Assembly (NCBI RefSeq): GCF_000214705.1
Contig: NC_015573.1
Location: 891,001-955,000, forward strand
Reading direction: 5' to 3'
Origin: Desulfofundulus kuznetsovii DSM 6115
Lineage (GTDB): Bacteria; Bacillota; Desulfotomaculia; Desulfotomaculales; Desulfovirgulaceae
Length of the DNA: 64,000 bases
Shown: positions 8,784-16,289 of the stretch, one piece after another
Position numbering within the stretch: position 1 is the first letter of the stretch
How the letters are laid out: each line of letters starts with the position of its first letter
The notes under the pieces: model-generated
The model's input: the letters and a program-made list of their open reading frames with translations, nothing else
Told to the model about the DNA's origin: nothing
Databases searched by the model: none
Position numbers and translations under genes: made by a program

Positions 8784-10090
8784 TGGATATTAGGCTTGGC
8801 GAAAAGCATCTGCATGAAGCGACTGCAATTATACAGGAGCTGCTTGCTGATCCCCGCGTCAATACAGAAGAGCTGGAAAAGATATTCTGGCTGGCCAAAG
8901 CCGGGTACCCAGGGTACGATGTGAAGGCCCGAGAAGCAGTCGAGTCGTTGATGAAAAAATATGGTCTAACGGTATCCGGAATGCCCGACGGGGAAGCCGC
9001 GCAGAAAATATACGAGTACCTGTGGGGTTTAGATGTAGTGGAAAGCCTTTACAGGATGCCCCATGTGAACGAAATTCGTGTCAATGGCCCCCGAAAGATT
9101 TACTACCAGTATCAGGGTAAAAATATGCGTGCCGAAGAAATTTGTTTTAAAGACAGCGAACACATCCGCAAAATTATAGCCCGTATGCTGGAACATGACA
9201 GAGCATATCTGGATGAAAGCAACCCTGGATGCGAGTCCCGGAGGCTTGATGGCACCAGGCTTACGGCTCTAACGTATCCCGTTACCAAGGAACCCTGCTT
9301 TATATTGAGAAAACATGGTACTTTCGATATGTCACAGGATAACTACATCGAGAGCGGCACAATGAGCGAATATATATTGAACCTGCTGGTTGTTCTGGTT
9401 AAAGGTCGTGCCAACATCCTGATCAGCGGCAGTGCAAATACCGGGAAGACGACTCTTTTACGTTTTCTAGTGAAATATCTGCACCCGAGGCTTCGTATTG
9501 TCACTCTTGAAACCGACAGGGAACTATTTTTGGACGAGTGGTACCCGGACAGGGACATAATTTCCCTGGAAGCCCATCCCGAGCTGGGCTGGGATATGAG
9601 GAGATGTTTTGTGATTGTTTTAAGGCTGTCTCCCAATGTGATTATAGTGGGCGAAGCCCGGGGGATTGGTGAAGCGGGACAGATGATCAACGCTGTCCGG
9701 AGCGGCCACACGGGGATGGGGACGCTCCATACGCTTTCCGTATACGAAGCCGTAAGCACACTTGCATTGATGGCCCTGGAAGAGGGACGGAAACTTCCTG
9801 TTCCGTTGCTGGAAGATCAGATAGCTTCCGGTTTCGATGTAATAATCCAGATGTATGGTAATGATGTTACCGGTACTATAAGGATAGAACACGTGGTGGA
9901 AGTCTCGAAGGGGAAAAACGGTCCTGAGTTCAGGGACTTATGCATTTGGGAGCCTTCGAATGAAAGCTATGAACAGGGAAAATGGCGGTATCCATGCGGC
10001 ATATCGGAAATGCTGGCCCAAAAGCTCTTTAAATTTGGCGTTACCCGTTCTGAACTTGAACAATTGGAAGGAATGAGGGCAAATGCATGA
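8783..10090 (+). CDS. cpaF: Tad pilus assembly ATPase CpaF/TadA
   Basis: 435 residues. Residues 70-200 carry the CpaF N-terminal fold (HVNEIRVNGPRKIYY). A Walker A GSANTGKTT is near residue 214, and VIIVGEARGIGEAGQ supplies Walker B and the Asp-box region, followed by SGHTGMGTLH. This is the secretion-ATPase superfamily motor that drives Flp assembly at the inner face of the membrane. It overlaps cpaB by 1 base and tadB by 8 bases. All catalytic motifs look intact. Confidence 0.92.
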   Translation: MDIRLGEKHLHEATAIIQELLADPRVNTEELEKIFWLAKAGYPGYDVKAREAVESLMKKYGLTVSGMPDGEAAQKIYEYLWGLDVVESLYRMPHVNEIRVNGPRKIYYQYQGKNMRAEEICFKDSEHIRKIIARMLEHDRAYLDESNPGCESRRLDGTRLTALTYPVTKEPCFILRKHGTFDMSQDNYIESGTMSEYILNLLVVLVKGRANILISGSANTGKTTLLRFLVKYLHPRLRIVTLETDRELFLDEWYPDRDIISLEAHPELGWDMRRCFVIVLRLSPNVIIVGEARGIGEAGQMINAVRSGHTGMGTLHTLSVYEAVSTLALMALEEGRKLPVPLLEDQIASGFDVIIQMYGNDVTGTIRIEHVVEVSKGKNGPEFRDLCIWEPSNESYEQGKWRYPCGISEMLAQKLFKFGVTRSELEQLEGMRANA

Positions 10091-11015
10091 TTACGCATTT
10101 CTGCTCGGGGCGGCAGTACCGTGTGTGGTAGTATCTATGTACATCTTGGAAGGGATGTGGAAGGGTTGGGAAAAGGTTAACAAAAGAGTGGAGGTTTTGC
10201 AAAGGCGCAAGCGGATGCTCGCCTCTCTGCCGGAGGTAATCAGCAGGGCGTATGAAGCACGCGGGAACAGGAACCAGCTGTACAGTTATCTAGACAGTCA
10301 GATGAAAAGGATTGAGTGGAACATTCAGCCCGCGGCATTCCTTGCGCTGTCCGTTACTGCCGCCATTGCGGGTCTGGTGACGGGATTATTTTTACTGAGG
10401 AACATTGCGTCGGCAGTCGCCATTATGGTGATTGCCGTTTTCGTTCCTTTCCTTGTACTTAGCTGGAAGGTACAGAAGCACGAACAAAGGGTACTCGAAC
10501 AACTTCCGATGGCTATACAGCTGTTCACCGTAGAGTTTGAAATGACTAAAAGCATAGCCCAGGCGTTGGCACGCGTCTCTGAGATCGCGGCAAATCCACT
10601 GAAAAGATACCTGTCGCAGTGCGCCAAGGATTTGACCGCCGGCAAGCAGTCGGCCAGGGTGTTCAATAAGTTTTCTTCAGACCTGAACTGCGAGTACGGG
10701 CGGCTCTGGGCGCAAATCCTGCTGGCCGCTCATGAAGACTCCACGGTGATGAAGATAATGCCGCGTTTAATAAGCCGTCTGCACCAGCAGAGACTGCTGA
10801 TACAGAAAAACCTCACCGAGTTGAGCGGGACCAGGAGACTGGGTGTGCTGCTCAATATCCTGGTGGTCCCCGGCTTTATAATCACCCAGGTACTGTTCCC
10901 CGATACACTGGAATTCTACTCTCAACCCATTGGGCGGGCCGTCATCCTGGTCCTGTTTTTATCTGTAACCGCAGGTATCGTGCTGGATCAGACGCTTAAA
11001 AAAATTGACCTTTAA
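10083..11015 (+). CDS. tadB: Tad platform protein TadB (T2SSF family)
   Basis: 310 residues. There are hydrophobic helices near residues 4-22, 78-97 and 102-120 and two at the C-terminus (residues about 258-300). A cytoplasmic T2SSF domain with LEQLPMAIQLFTVEFEM lies between them. TadB and TadC form the membrane platform that couples CpaF to pilus extrusion. ATG 10083 lies within the end of cpaF. Confidence 0.85.
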   Translation: MHDYAFLLGAAVPCVVVSMYILEGMWKGWEKVNKRVEVLQRRKRMLASLPEVISRAYEARGNRNQLYSYLDSQMKRIEWNIQPAAFLALSVTAAIAGLVTGLFLLRNIASAVAIMVIAVFVPFLVLSWKVQKHEQRVLEQLPMAIQLFTVEFEMTKSIAQALARVSEIAANPLKRYLSQCAKDLTAGKQSARVFNKFSSDLNCEYGRLWAQILLAAHEDSTVMKIMPRLISRLHQQRLLIQKNLTELSGTRRLGVLLNILVVPGFIITQVLFPDTLEFYSQPIGRAVILVLFLSVTAGIVLDQTLKKIDL

Positions 11016-11027
11016 AGGGGGATTTAT

Positions 11028-11837
11028 ATGCGACCTGTACAACTCCAACCGGTTGACATTCTAGAAAGATGTATTGGTTATCTGGCTCCCTGGTGGGATG
11101 AAATCTTCCTGGCATTGATATTTGTCACCATTGCTTACGTTACCGGGCGAATACTTGAACTTCTGGCCGGCCGCAGGTATCACCGCAGAATCGGAAGAAT
11201 CGGGGTCGGAAAACTTGAGAATGTGGATAAGAAGAAATTATATTCCGTGATGGTGGGTGCGCTAATTGGCTACTCCATCGCAAGTCCCAACTTACTGCTG
11301 GCCGTACCGTGTGCCGTTTCAGGAGGGTTGCTGGGATACCTCGGGGTGGTGGCTTACAATTGGTTCGTTAAAAAGCTTACCGAAGAAAAAAAAGCCGGCG
11401 AGATCCTGCTCCTGTACGAGGTGGTGAGCGTCTATGCTGTTTCCGGTTATTCCCTGTATGAAGCCCTTACAGCCGGTGCATACCTGGTCAGATTGATTAA
11501 AGATCCCCTGCGCCGGTGCCTCAACAGCTGGGGTCAGGGCCCGGAGCGGGCGCTTCAAAAACTGGGGAAGGAATTGGGACTGCCGGAAGCGGACGCGCTG
11601 GTCAGGATACTGCAAAGAGCTCTGGTAATTGGTCCGGGCAGGCTGGCGGAGTATTTGAGCCAGGAAGGTAAGACCATGGAGAATGTAAGGCAGTTCAGGA
11701 TAGAACGGGGCCTGGGCGTGCGCCCGATAATACAGACACTATACTTATTATTGCCCGGTCTTGCTTTGGTGGGGGTAACGTTGATGCCCGTGGGGTACCA
11801 CATTTCCAGGCTGATCATGTCAATCAAACTGAATTAG
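11028..11837 (+). CDS. tadC: Tad platform protein TadC (T2SSF family)
   Basis: 269 residues with two N-terminal hydrophobic stretches (FLALIFVTIAYVTG; residues 75-110), a cytoplasmic T2SSF-like part with LLYEVVSVYAVSGYSLYEAL, and C-terminal helices (LLLPGLALVGVTLMP). It follows TadB after 12 bases, with AAAGGGGGA before ATG 11028. The sequence is more divergent than TadB, but position and topology support TadC. Confidence 0.8.
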   Translation: MRPVQLQPVDILERCIGYLAPWWDEIFLALIFVTIAYVTGRILELLAGRRYHRRIGRIGVGKLENVDKKKLYSVMVGALIGYSIASPNLLLAVPCAVSGGLLGYLGVVAYNWFVKKLTEEKKAGEILLLYEVVSVYAVSGYSLYEALTAGAYLVRLIKDPLRRCLNSWGQGPERALQKLGKELGLPEADALVRILQRALVIGPGRLAEYLSQEGKTMENVRQFRIERGLGVRPIIQTLYLLLPGLALVGVTLMPVGYHISRLIMSIKLN

Positions 11838-11930
11838 AAAAACCGGAGGGAGAAACGCGAGGGGGCAGTAATTCCCCTCAGTTCACCGGGAGGATGTCAT
11901 AACCGTTTTCTATGGAAGGGGGTCTTATTT

Positions 11931-12083
11931 ATGTTCAAAGGCGAACGGGGGTCAACCCTGGAGTACCTGATAAGGATTATCATTATGGGTCTCGGTGGAG
12001 CTACAATACTTTTCGGCATACTGGCTGCATTACGTTTGCAGGGGGGTGTATTAATTGAAAGAATTGGCCGTATGGGCTTCTGA
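11931..12083 (+). CDS. Flp-like prepilin 2 (50 residues)
   Basis: 50 residues. A seven-residue leader (MFKGERG) is followed by STLEYLIRIIIMGLG and a hydrophobic helix. This is the same G-x-x-x-E prepilin pattern as the gene at 2432. GAAGGGGG precedes ATG 11931 by 8 bases. It overlaps the prepilin peptidase start by 29 bases in another frame. It is probably a minor pilin processed by the neighbour. Confidence 0.7.
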   Translation: MFKGERGSTLEYLIRIIIMGLGGATILFGILAALRLQGGVLIERIGRMGF

Positions 12084-12609
12084 TTTTCGTTACCTGCCCT
12101 ATGCAATGGCCCTCCTGGGGGCTGGTATATCGGTCTATACCGATATCAAATGGGAGAAGATCAAGAACTGCGTTACTTTCCCTCTAATACTCTTTGGTTG
12201 GCTGTGGCCTTTTTTATCAGGCAACTGGCGGCTTGGTATTGTAAACGTTCTGCTCTCCTGTTTCATTGGGCTTCTGTCGTGCCTGACGGGAAAGATAGGC
12301 GAAGGGGACATCAAGCTCATTGTCGGGATAGCCGCCTGTCTGCAGCCCCTGTTGGGGTTTATTTTTCTCGCTTTTTTCTTTGTAAACCTGGCTGCCGCTG
12401 CCGTCTTCGTGCGGCTTAAAATCTACGGGTTTAAACTTAAACCGGCCTTTGCGGCTATGAAAAGAGAAGCCATGCTGGAGCTGGGCGGAGTAAAAGATGC
12501 TAACGTTGTCGTGCATGGGAAAAGAGTAAAACACATCGGGGCACCGATAATATTTCTGGCCCTGGTGTTTTGCCTCATCAGGGCCGTATGGGAGGGATTT
12601 TTAACATGA
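12055..12609 (+). CDS. cpaA: Prepilin peptidase CpaA/TadV (A24 family)
   Basis: 184 residues, four to six membrane helices. Both catalytic aspartates are visible: YTDIKWEKIKN (near residue 30) and GEGDIKL (GxGD, near residue 85). This membrane aspartyl protease removes prepilin leaders, here probably those of the three small prepilins. The C-terminal 60 residues are a soluble or amphipathic extension ending in one more helix. TTG 12055 has GGGGGGTG upstream, and the stop overlaps the next ATG (ATGA). Confidence 0.88.
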   Translation: MKELAVWASDFRYLPYAMALLGAGISVYTDIKWEKIKNCVTFPLILFGWLWPFLSGNWRLGIVNVLLSCFIGLLSCLTGKIGEGDIKLIVGIAACLQPLLGFIFLAFFFVNLAAAAVFVRLKIYGFKLKPAFAAMKREAMLELGGVKDANVVVHGKRVKHIGAPIIFLALVFCLIRAVWEGFLT

Positions 12610-12776
12610 AAGAATTTTTGCTCTCTGAAAAAGGGGGAATCGTAGAATGGCTGGTAGGCGCGCTGATCATAGGTATCGGGTCGTTCCCCATAATTGCGGG
12701 GATAACCAATGCCCTGCTGCAGGTATCAGGAGAAGGCGAGGAGCGGATCAGGGACATCATCTGGACGGGTTATTGA
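12606..12776 (+). CDS. Flp-like prepilin 3 (56 residues)
   Basis: 56 residues. The leader MKEFLLSEKG is followed by GIVEWLVGALIIGIG and a hydrophobic helix, then a short acidic tail (GEGEERIRDI). The same G-x-x-x-E cleavage context appears as in prepilins 1 and 2. ATG 12606 overlaps the cpaA stop and has GGAGGG upstream. Confidence 0.7.
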   Translation: MKEFLLSEKGGIVEWLVGALIIGIGSFPIIAGITNALLQVSGEGEERIRDIIWTGY

Positions 12777-13201
12777 AAGGGGAGGACGGCTGGGTAATCA
12801 TCGAAATGCTTGTTGCCCTGTTCGTCCTCTCCTTTCTCCTATTTGCGGCAGTGGAATACTGGGGGGTATTGACCATATACCAGCACACCGAGAGTTTGAA
12901 ATACCACACCCTGTCGAAGATGGAGGTGGCGGGCGGGCTGTACCCTTCAGATGAGCAGGACCTGGTCAAAAAGCTGATTGATTTAGGAGCCGATCCGGCA
13001 ACGATTAAAATTGAAGGAGACGTCAAGGAAGAAGGAGAAGCGCCCGTTCTTTGGCCAAACGAAGTCAGCCTGCGGATAGAATTTATCCCGGAGTATTTCA
13101 ACAACTTTATGGCGAGGACGCTGATCGGGGGCAGCCCCGGCAAACCTATCAGGATCGGGGTGAAAGGGAGTGCGGTCAGTCAGAGAACCGAGTCGGATTA
13201 G
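12773..13201 (+). CDS. TadE/pseudopilin-like protein
   Basis: 142 residues. KGEDGWVIIEMLVALFVLSF gives a type IV-pilin-like N-terminus with Glu at +5 after Gly and a 20-residue hydrophobic helix. The rest is a soluble domain with no cysteines. TTG 12773 overlaps the previous TGA, so translation is probably coupled. It is likely a minor pseudopilin of the TadE/TadF type. The family match rests on topology and position. Confidence 0.65.
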   Translation: MKGEDGWVIIEMLVALFVLSFLLFAAVEYWGVLTIYQHTESLKYHTLSKMEVAGGLYPSDEQDLVKKLIDLGADPATIKIEGDVKEEGEAPVLWPNEVSLRIEFIPEYFNNFMARTLIGGSPGKPIRIGVKGSAVSQRTESD

Positions 13202-13784
13202 CTGCGGTGAGGCGGGGTCCATTGTGGTTGCGCTCCCCCTGGCCTTGATGATGTTTATTGTTCTGGTTTTGGCCGTAAGGACTTCCCAGGACGTCTTTTC
13301 AGCGGACGTGGTACTCAAAAACTCTGTGGCGGTAGCGGTTAAGGCGGCCGCCGACCAGTTCGACAGGGAAAATTTACAGATTGACTTCCGCCGGGCGCGG
13401 AGGGCCTTTGAAAAGATGCTGCAGGAGAACCTGGAGTTAAAAGGAAACCTCGAGCCCCGGAAGTATTCCGCTTTCTCCGGCAGACCCGCTTACACCCTGA
13501 TAGTCTACGATGGGCAGGCTTCCAAGAAAAGACCTGCGGGTGTGCAGTATATTTACGGGGACGGGAAATTGACGGAGACGGAAATTCCAGGCGAGGGGTT
13601 CCCGAGGACGTTTGTTCTGCCGGGTGGCATAAAAGTCACACTCCACTCTCCCGGAGCGGTGGCGGAAGTAGGCGTAAATTCGAAGAAAGTATTTGGTAAT
13701 GAGGTAGTCTACAGAAGGTGGGCAGCAGCAAGGATTGTGCAGAGGGACCAGGAATGGATAGTGGTATTAGTGGGAAAAGATTAA
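13170..13784 (+). CDS. TadE/F-like pseudopilin
   Basis: 204 residues. A short leader ending in CGEAG is followed by a hydrophobic helix (SIVVALPLALMMFIVLVLAV) and an extracellular domain. There is no Glu at +5, as in some TadE/TadF/TadG proteins. It overlaps the upstream gene by 32 bases from GTG 13170 and is followed by a terminator, so it closes the Tad operon. Confidence 0.6.
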   Translation: MRSVREPSRISCGEAGSIVVALPLALMMFIVLVLAVRTSQDVFSADVVLKNSVAVAVKAAADQFDRENLQIDFRRARRAFEKMLQENLELKGNLEPRKYSAFSGRPAYTLIVYDGQASKKRPAGVQYIYGDGKLTETEIPGEGFPRTFVLPGGIKVTLHSPGAVAEVGVNSKKVFGNEVVYRRWAAARIVQRDQEWIVVLVGKD

Positions 13785-13787
13785 TGT

Positions 13788-13819
13788 GCCCGGCTCCGCC
13801 GGGCTTTCTCTTTTTTTTT
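13788..13819 (+). terminator. Terminator at the end of the Tad operon
   Basis: GCCCGGC and GCCGGGC flank a 3-base loop, followed by a T-rich tract with nine consecutive T. The 250 bases that follow, to 14065, are AT-rich with no supported gene. Confidence 0.85.
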
Positions 13820-14065
13820 CAGGCAGGACTTTCCCGTTCCTACCGTAATATCCCAACAAGGCAGGTGGTGCAAGCCTGAACAGGCCCGCACCAGATAATT
13901 ACCGAAACGACGATATTAAGAAAAACGGCCCCATCAACCCGTCTGTTGTGACGCCGGACTTGGTGTAGGCCCGGGGTATTATACTGGGCCTTTTGATTTT
14001 TTGAACCGACTTTTGCATTTTTAATGTTTATCGCGAGAGAAACTTCACTTTGGGTTGTGCTTTTG

Positions 14066-14725
14066 TTACTCTTCTTGACTTTTTTGTGAAAGGTGATAGA
14101 GATGATGACGGTAGAAAAGGCTGAACACGAAGTTTGTCGTTGTGTGAGCAATGATGGAAGGCAGGATGGAGTTAAACTTAAGAAGGAGCATGGAAAATAC
14201 TATACCTGTAAGAAAGACTACAAAAAGGTGAGCAAAAGAGTTATTAAAGGCTTCGAAAAAGTTTTCGTCAAGTTCTCGACTACGATTTGATAAATGATTA
14301 ACAGTCCAGATGACGTTGGTAATGCCGGAAAAGATACAAATCAACTGAAGGTTTGACGAAATTTCATGTTTAACCAACAAGACAGGTCCTCTGGCATAAA
14401 GTTCTTCCAGGAATCCTGCTCTCAAAGAAAGGTAGAGCAAAACAGGCAACTTCCTTTGATTAAGTACTTTGCCAACCAGGAAGTCAAGACTTGTCCTCCA
14501 CCTGATGCTCTTAAGAAAAAGAATCTTACCTGCTATTGCCATTAAAAGTCCAGTTAAAAAACCAGCTATGATACCGTTAATCTCTAAAATGTTATTTAGA
14601 AGAAAAGAGGGATTATATATGACACCCAAGAGCAAAAGGAATAGAAGAAGCATATTTAGTAGAATAAGTACGATCTTAAAGATCCATACAAAGGCCTTTT
14701 TTTCAAATGACTTCACTCTCATCAC
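14066..14725 (-). CDS. CPBP-family membrane metalloprotease (Rce1/Abi-like)
   Basis: 219 residues from GTG 14725 (an ATG follows at 14722; TTG 14761 is a longer option). It is multi-helical, with the CPBP motifs EELYARGP (EExxxR, near residue 110), a His in VNHLSN, and IIAHTTTNF (HxxxN, near residue 205). The family contains CAAX-type proteases and self-immunity proteins of bacteriocin loci. The gene is AT-rich and is the only clear minus-strand gene in this part. Its 5' end overlaps an oppositely oriented ORF (14619-14954). No bacteriocin gene was seen nearby. Confidence 0.75.
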   Translation of the reverse strand: MMRVKSFEKKAFVWIFKIVLILLNMLLLFLLLLGVIYNPSFLLNNILEINGIIAGFLTGLLMAIAGKILFLKSIRWRTSLDFLVGKVLNQRKLPVLLYLSLRAGFLEELYARGPVLLVKHEISSNLQLICIFSGITNVIWTVNHLSNRSRELDENFFEAFNNSFAHLFVVFLTGIVFSMLLLKFNSILPSIIAHTTTNFVFSLFYRHHLYHLSQKSQEE

Positions 14726-14954
14726 TTTTCTTTTGCTCCCCTTTGTGTATTTACTTGCCAATCATATACATGAAGCAGTCGAATGGTTTTCTCCTGGTTC
14801 TGGTTGGAAGTTTAATTTTTCAATTCTTCCTATTTGGGAAAAGCTTTGTCTTTTGTTGGGGACAGGATTACTAACTGCGTTATATTTCTACGTTAAATGC
14901 GTGTTTCCTTTGACCGAAGAGCAAGTCATCAAGGAGCTGGATAAAGATAATTAG
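14619..14954 (+). CDS. Small membrane protein, antisense-overlapping the CPBP gene
   Basis: 111 residues from ATG 14619, with AAGAGGG at 14606-14612. A basic N-terminus is followed by two hydrophobic helices (TLITFLLLPFVYLLA and LCLLLGTGLLTALYFYV) and an acidic C-terminus. A hairpin terminator lies 5 bases after the stop, which supports this strand. The first 107 bases overlap the 5' end of the CPBP gene on the other strand, so either both are real or this one is partly a shadow. Function unknown. Confidence 0.4.
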   Translation: MTPKSKRNRRSIFSRISTILKIHTKAFFSNDFTLITFLLLPFVYLLANHIHEAVEWFSPGSGWKFNFSILPIWEKLCLLLGTGLLTALYFYVKCVFPLTEEQVIKELDKDN

Positions 14955-14958
14955 GGCT

Positions 14959-14990
14959 GGCCCTGGCAAAATTGCCGGGCCTTTTTATTT
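14959..14990 (+). terminator. Rho-independent terminator
   Basis: GGCCC(T)GGCAA pairs with TTGCCGGGCC with a single bulged T, followed by TTTTTATTTT. It closes the 14619-14954 ORF. Confidence 0.75.
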
Positions 14991-15019
14991 TCAGGAGGTG
15001 GTGCCCTTCGAATAAACGC

Positions 15020-15048
15020 TTGCCAGTCAATCAAAAATATGGTAAACT
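15020..15048 (+). promoter_or_regulatory. Sigma-A-like promoter for the stalk/CARDB genes
   Basis: TTGCCA at 15020-15025, a 17-base spacer, and TAAACT at 15043-15048. It lies 30 bases before a small ORF and 140 bases before the stalk-domain gene. Confidence 0.5.
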
Positions 15049-15078
15049 AAAGTCAAAGATGGTCAAACAAATCAAGGA

Positions 15079-15162
15079 GTGGTTGTTCTGCTGAGGTTCT
15101 TCTGGTTCGTCATCATACTTGCCCTTTTCGTCATTTTCATGCCGGGCATGCACCCGGTGTAA
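15079..15162 (+). CDS. Possible membrane microprotein
   Basis: 27 residues, almost entirely hydrophobic (FFWFVIILALFVIF) then MPGMHPV. The only standard start, GTG 15079, overlaps the SD-like AAGGAG, whereas CTG 15088 lies at normal SD spacing. It sits between a promoter and the stalk-domain gene. Reality is uncertain. Confidence 0.3.
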   Translation: MVVLLRFFWFVIILALFVIFMPGMHPV

Positions 15163-15185
15163 AAAATCAAAAAAGGAGTGGTTTT

Positions 15186-16289
15186 ATGATTAAGCGCAGG
15201 GCATTAATTTCCATACTGGCCATTCTTCTGCTTGCCGTCCTGGCCCTCCCGGCCCTGGCCCAGCAGGAGAAGGTGGACGTCTACGAAAACCAGAAGCTGG
15301 TCAAGTCCGTGGTCTTCGTGGTCGGCACCAGGGAATACTTCGTCAACGGCCAGACTCCCGGGGTCAAGATGGACGTTGCCCCGTTTGTAGAACAGGGCCG
15401 CACCTTCGTCCCCGTGCGTTTCCTGAGCAACGCCCTGGGGGTGGAGGACAGGAATATCGGGTGGAATGAGAAGGCCTGGCTGGTCACGCTGAAACAGCCC
15501 GGGTTTCCCGTAGTGGAAATGACTGTGGGTAAAAAGCAAATCAAATCCGACGGTCAGGCCAGGGACATGGATGTGTCCCCCCTGGTCAGGAGCGGGCGTA
15601 CCTTCCTGCCGGCCCGGTGGGTGGCCGAGGCCCTAGGCTACCAGGTGGAGTGGGACGCCTCCCTTGGCCTGGTAGTGTGCTGGCCCAGGGGGGAAGAGAA
15701 GCCGGACCTGAGCGCGGTTAAGCAATATCTTAACGAGCAGAAACCGGCTGAAGAACCAGCTGAAGAACCGGTTGAACCGGTAAATCCTGTTGGTACCCTC
15801 AAGGAGCTTCTTGCTAAGGCCAAGCCGATTGAAGGTAAGCCGTTCAGCTTCAGCAGTTGGAAGTTTGACCCGGAGATTCAAGAACGGTTGCAAAGGTTCT
15901 GGAGTGATGATGAAACTGGTCCGGTAATACAGGAGGTTTCTGTTAGCGAACTTCACCCCAACGGAATCAAAGTGGGGAGAGAGGAAATTATTCATGATGT
16001 AAAAGTAGCTAAAGATAGTGTAACCATTACCGCAAGCGACCCCGGTCGTTCGTTGCCGTTTTTCTACCTCGTCGAGGAAGGTAACGTAGTGCGCTATGAA
16101 GGCGGTGGAGGGTATATGGGCAAAGAAACCGGGACGTTGAGTGTACCCGTTGAGCATATCCGTGCTTGGACACCTGACGGTATGCAAACTCTTCCCCCAG
16201 TCGACCTGACCAAAGTGACCCACATCATGTTTGAATTTGGCGGGGAGATCCTGCTGGTCAAGAACCCGCTGTACAGGGGGGGTAATTGA
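15186..16289 (+). CDS. Secreted stalk-domain (copper amine oxidase N-like) protein
   Basis: 367 residues. Signal peptide MIKRRALISILAILLLAV...ALAQ. Two stalk-type repeats follow (RTFVPVRFLSNALGV near residue 75 and RTFLPARWVAEALGY near residue 140), then an EEPAEEPVEPV linker and an unassigned C-terminal domain of about 170 residues. Stalk domains are common in surface proteins of clostridia and bind other domains or the wall. ATG 15186 has AAAGGAG upstream. Its stop overlaps the TTG start of the CARDB gene, so the two are probably made together. Confidence 0.8.
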   Translation: MIKRRALISILAILLLAVLALPALAQQEKVDVYENQKLVKSVVFVVGTREYFVNGQTPGVKMDVAPFVEQGRTFVPVRFLSNALGVEDRNIGWNEKAWLVTLKQPGFPVVEMTVGKKQIKSDGQARDMDVSPLVRSGRTFLPARWVAEALGYQVEWDASLGLVVCWPRGEEKPDLSAVKQYLNEQKPAEEPAEEPVEPVNPVGTLKELLAKAKPIEGKPFSFSSWKFDPEIQERLQRFWSDDETGPVIQEVSVSELHPNGIKVGREEIIHDVKVAKDSVTITASDPGRSLPFFYLVEEGNVVRYEGGGGYMGKETGTLSVPVEHIRAWTPDGMQTLPPVDLTKVTHIMFEFGGEILLVKNPLYRGGN

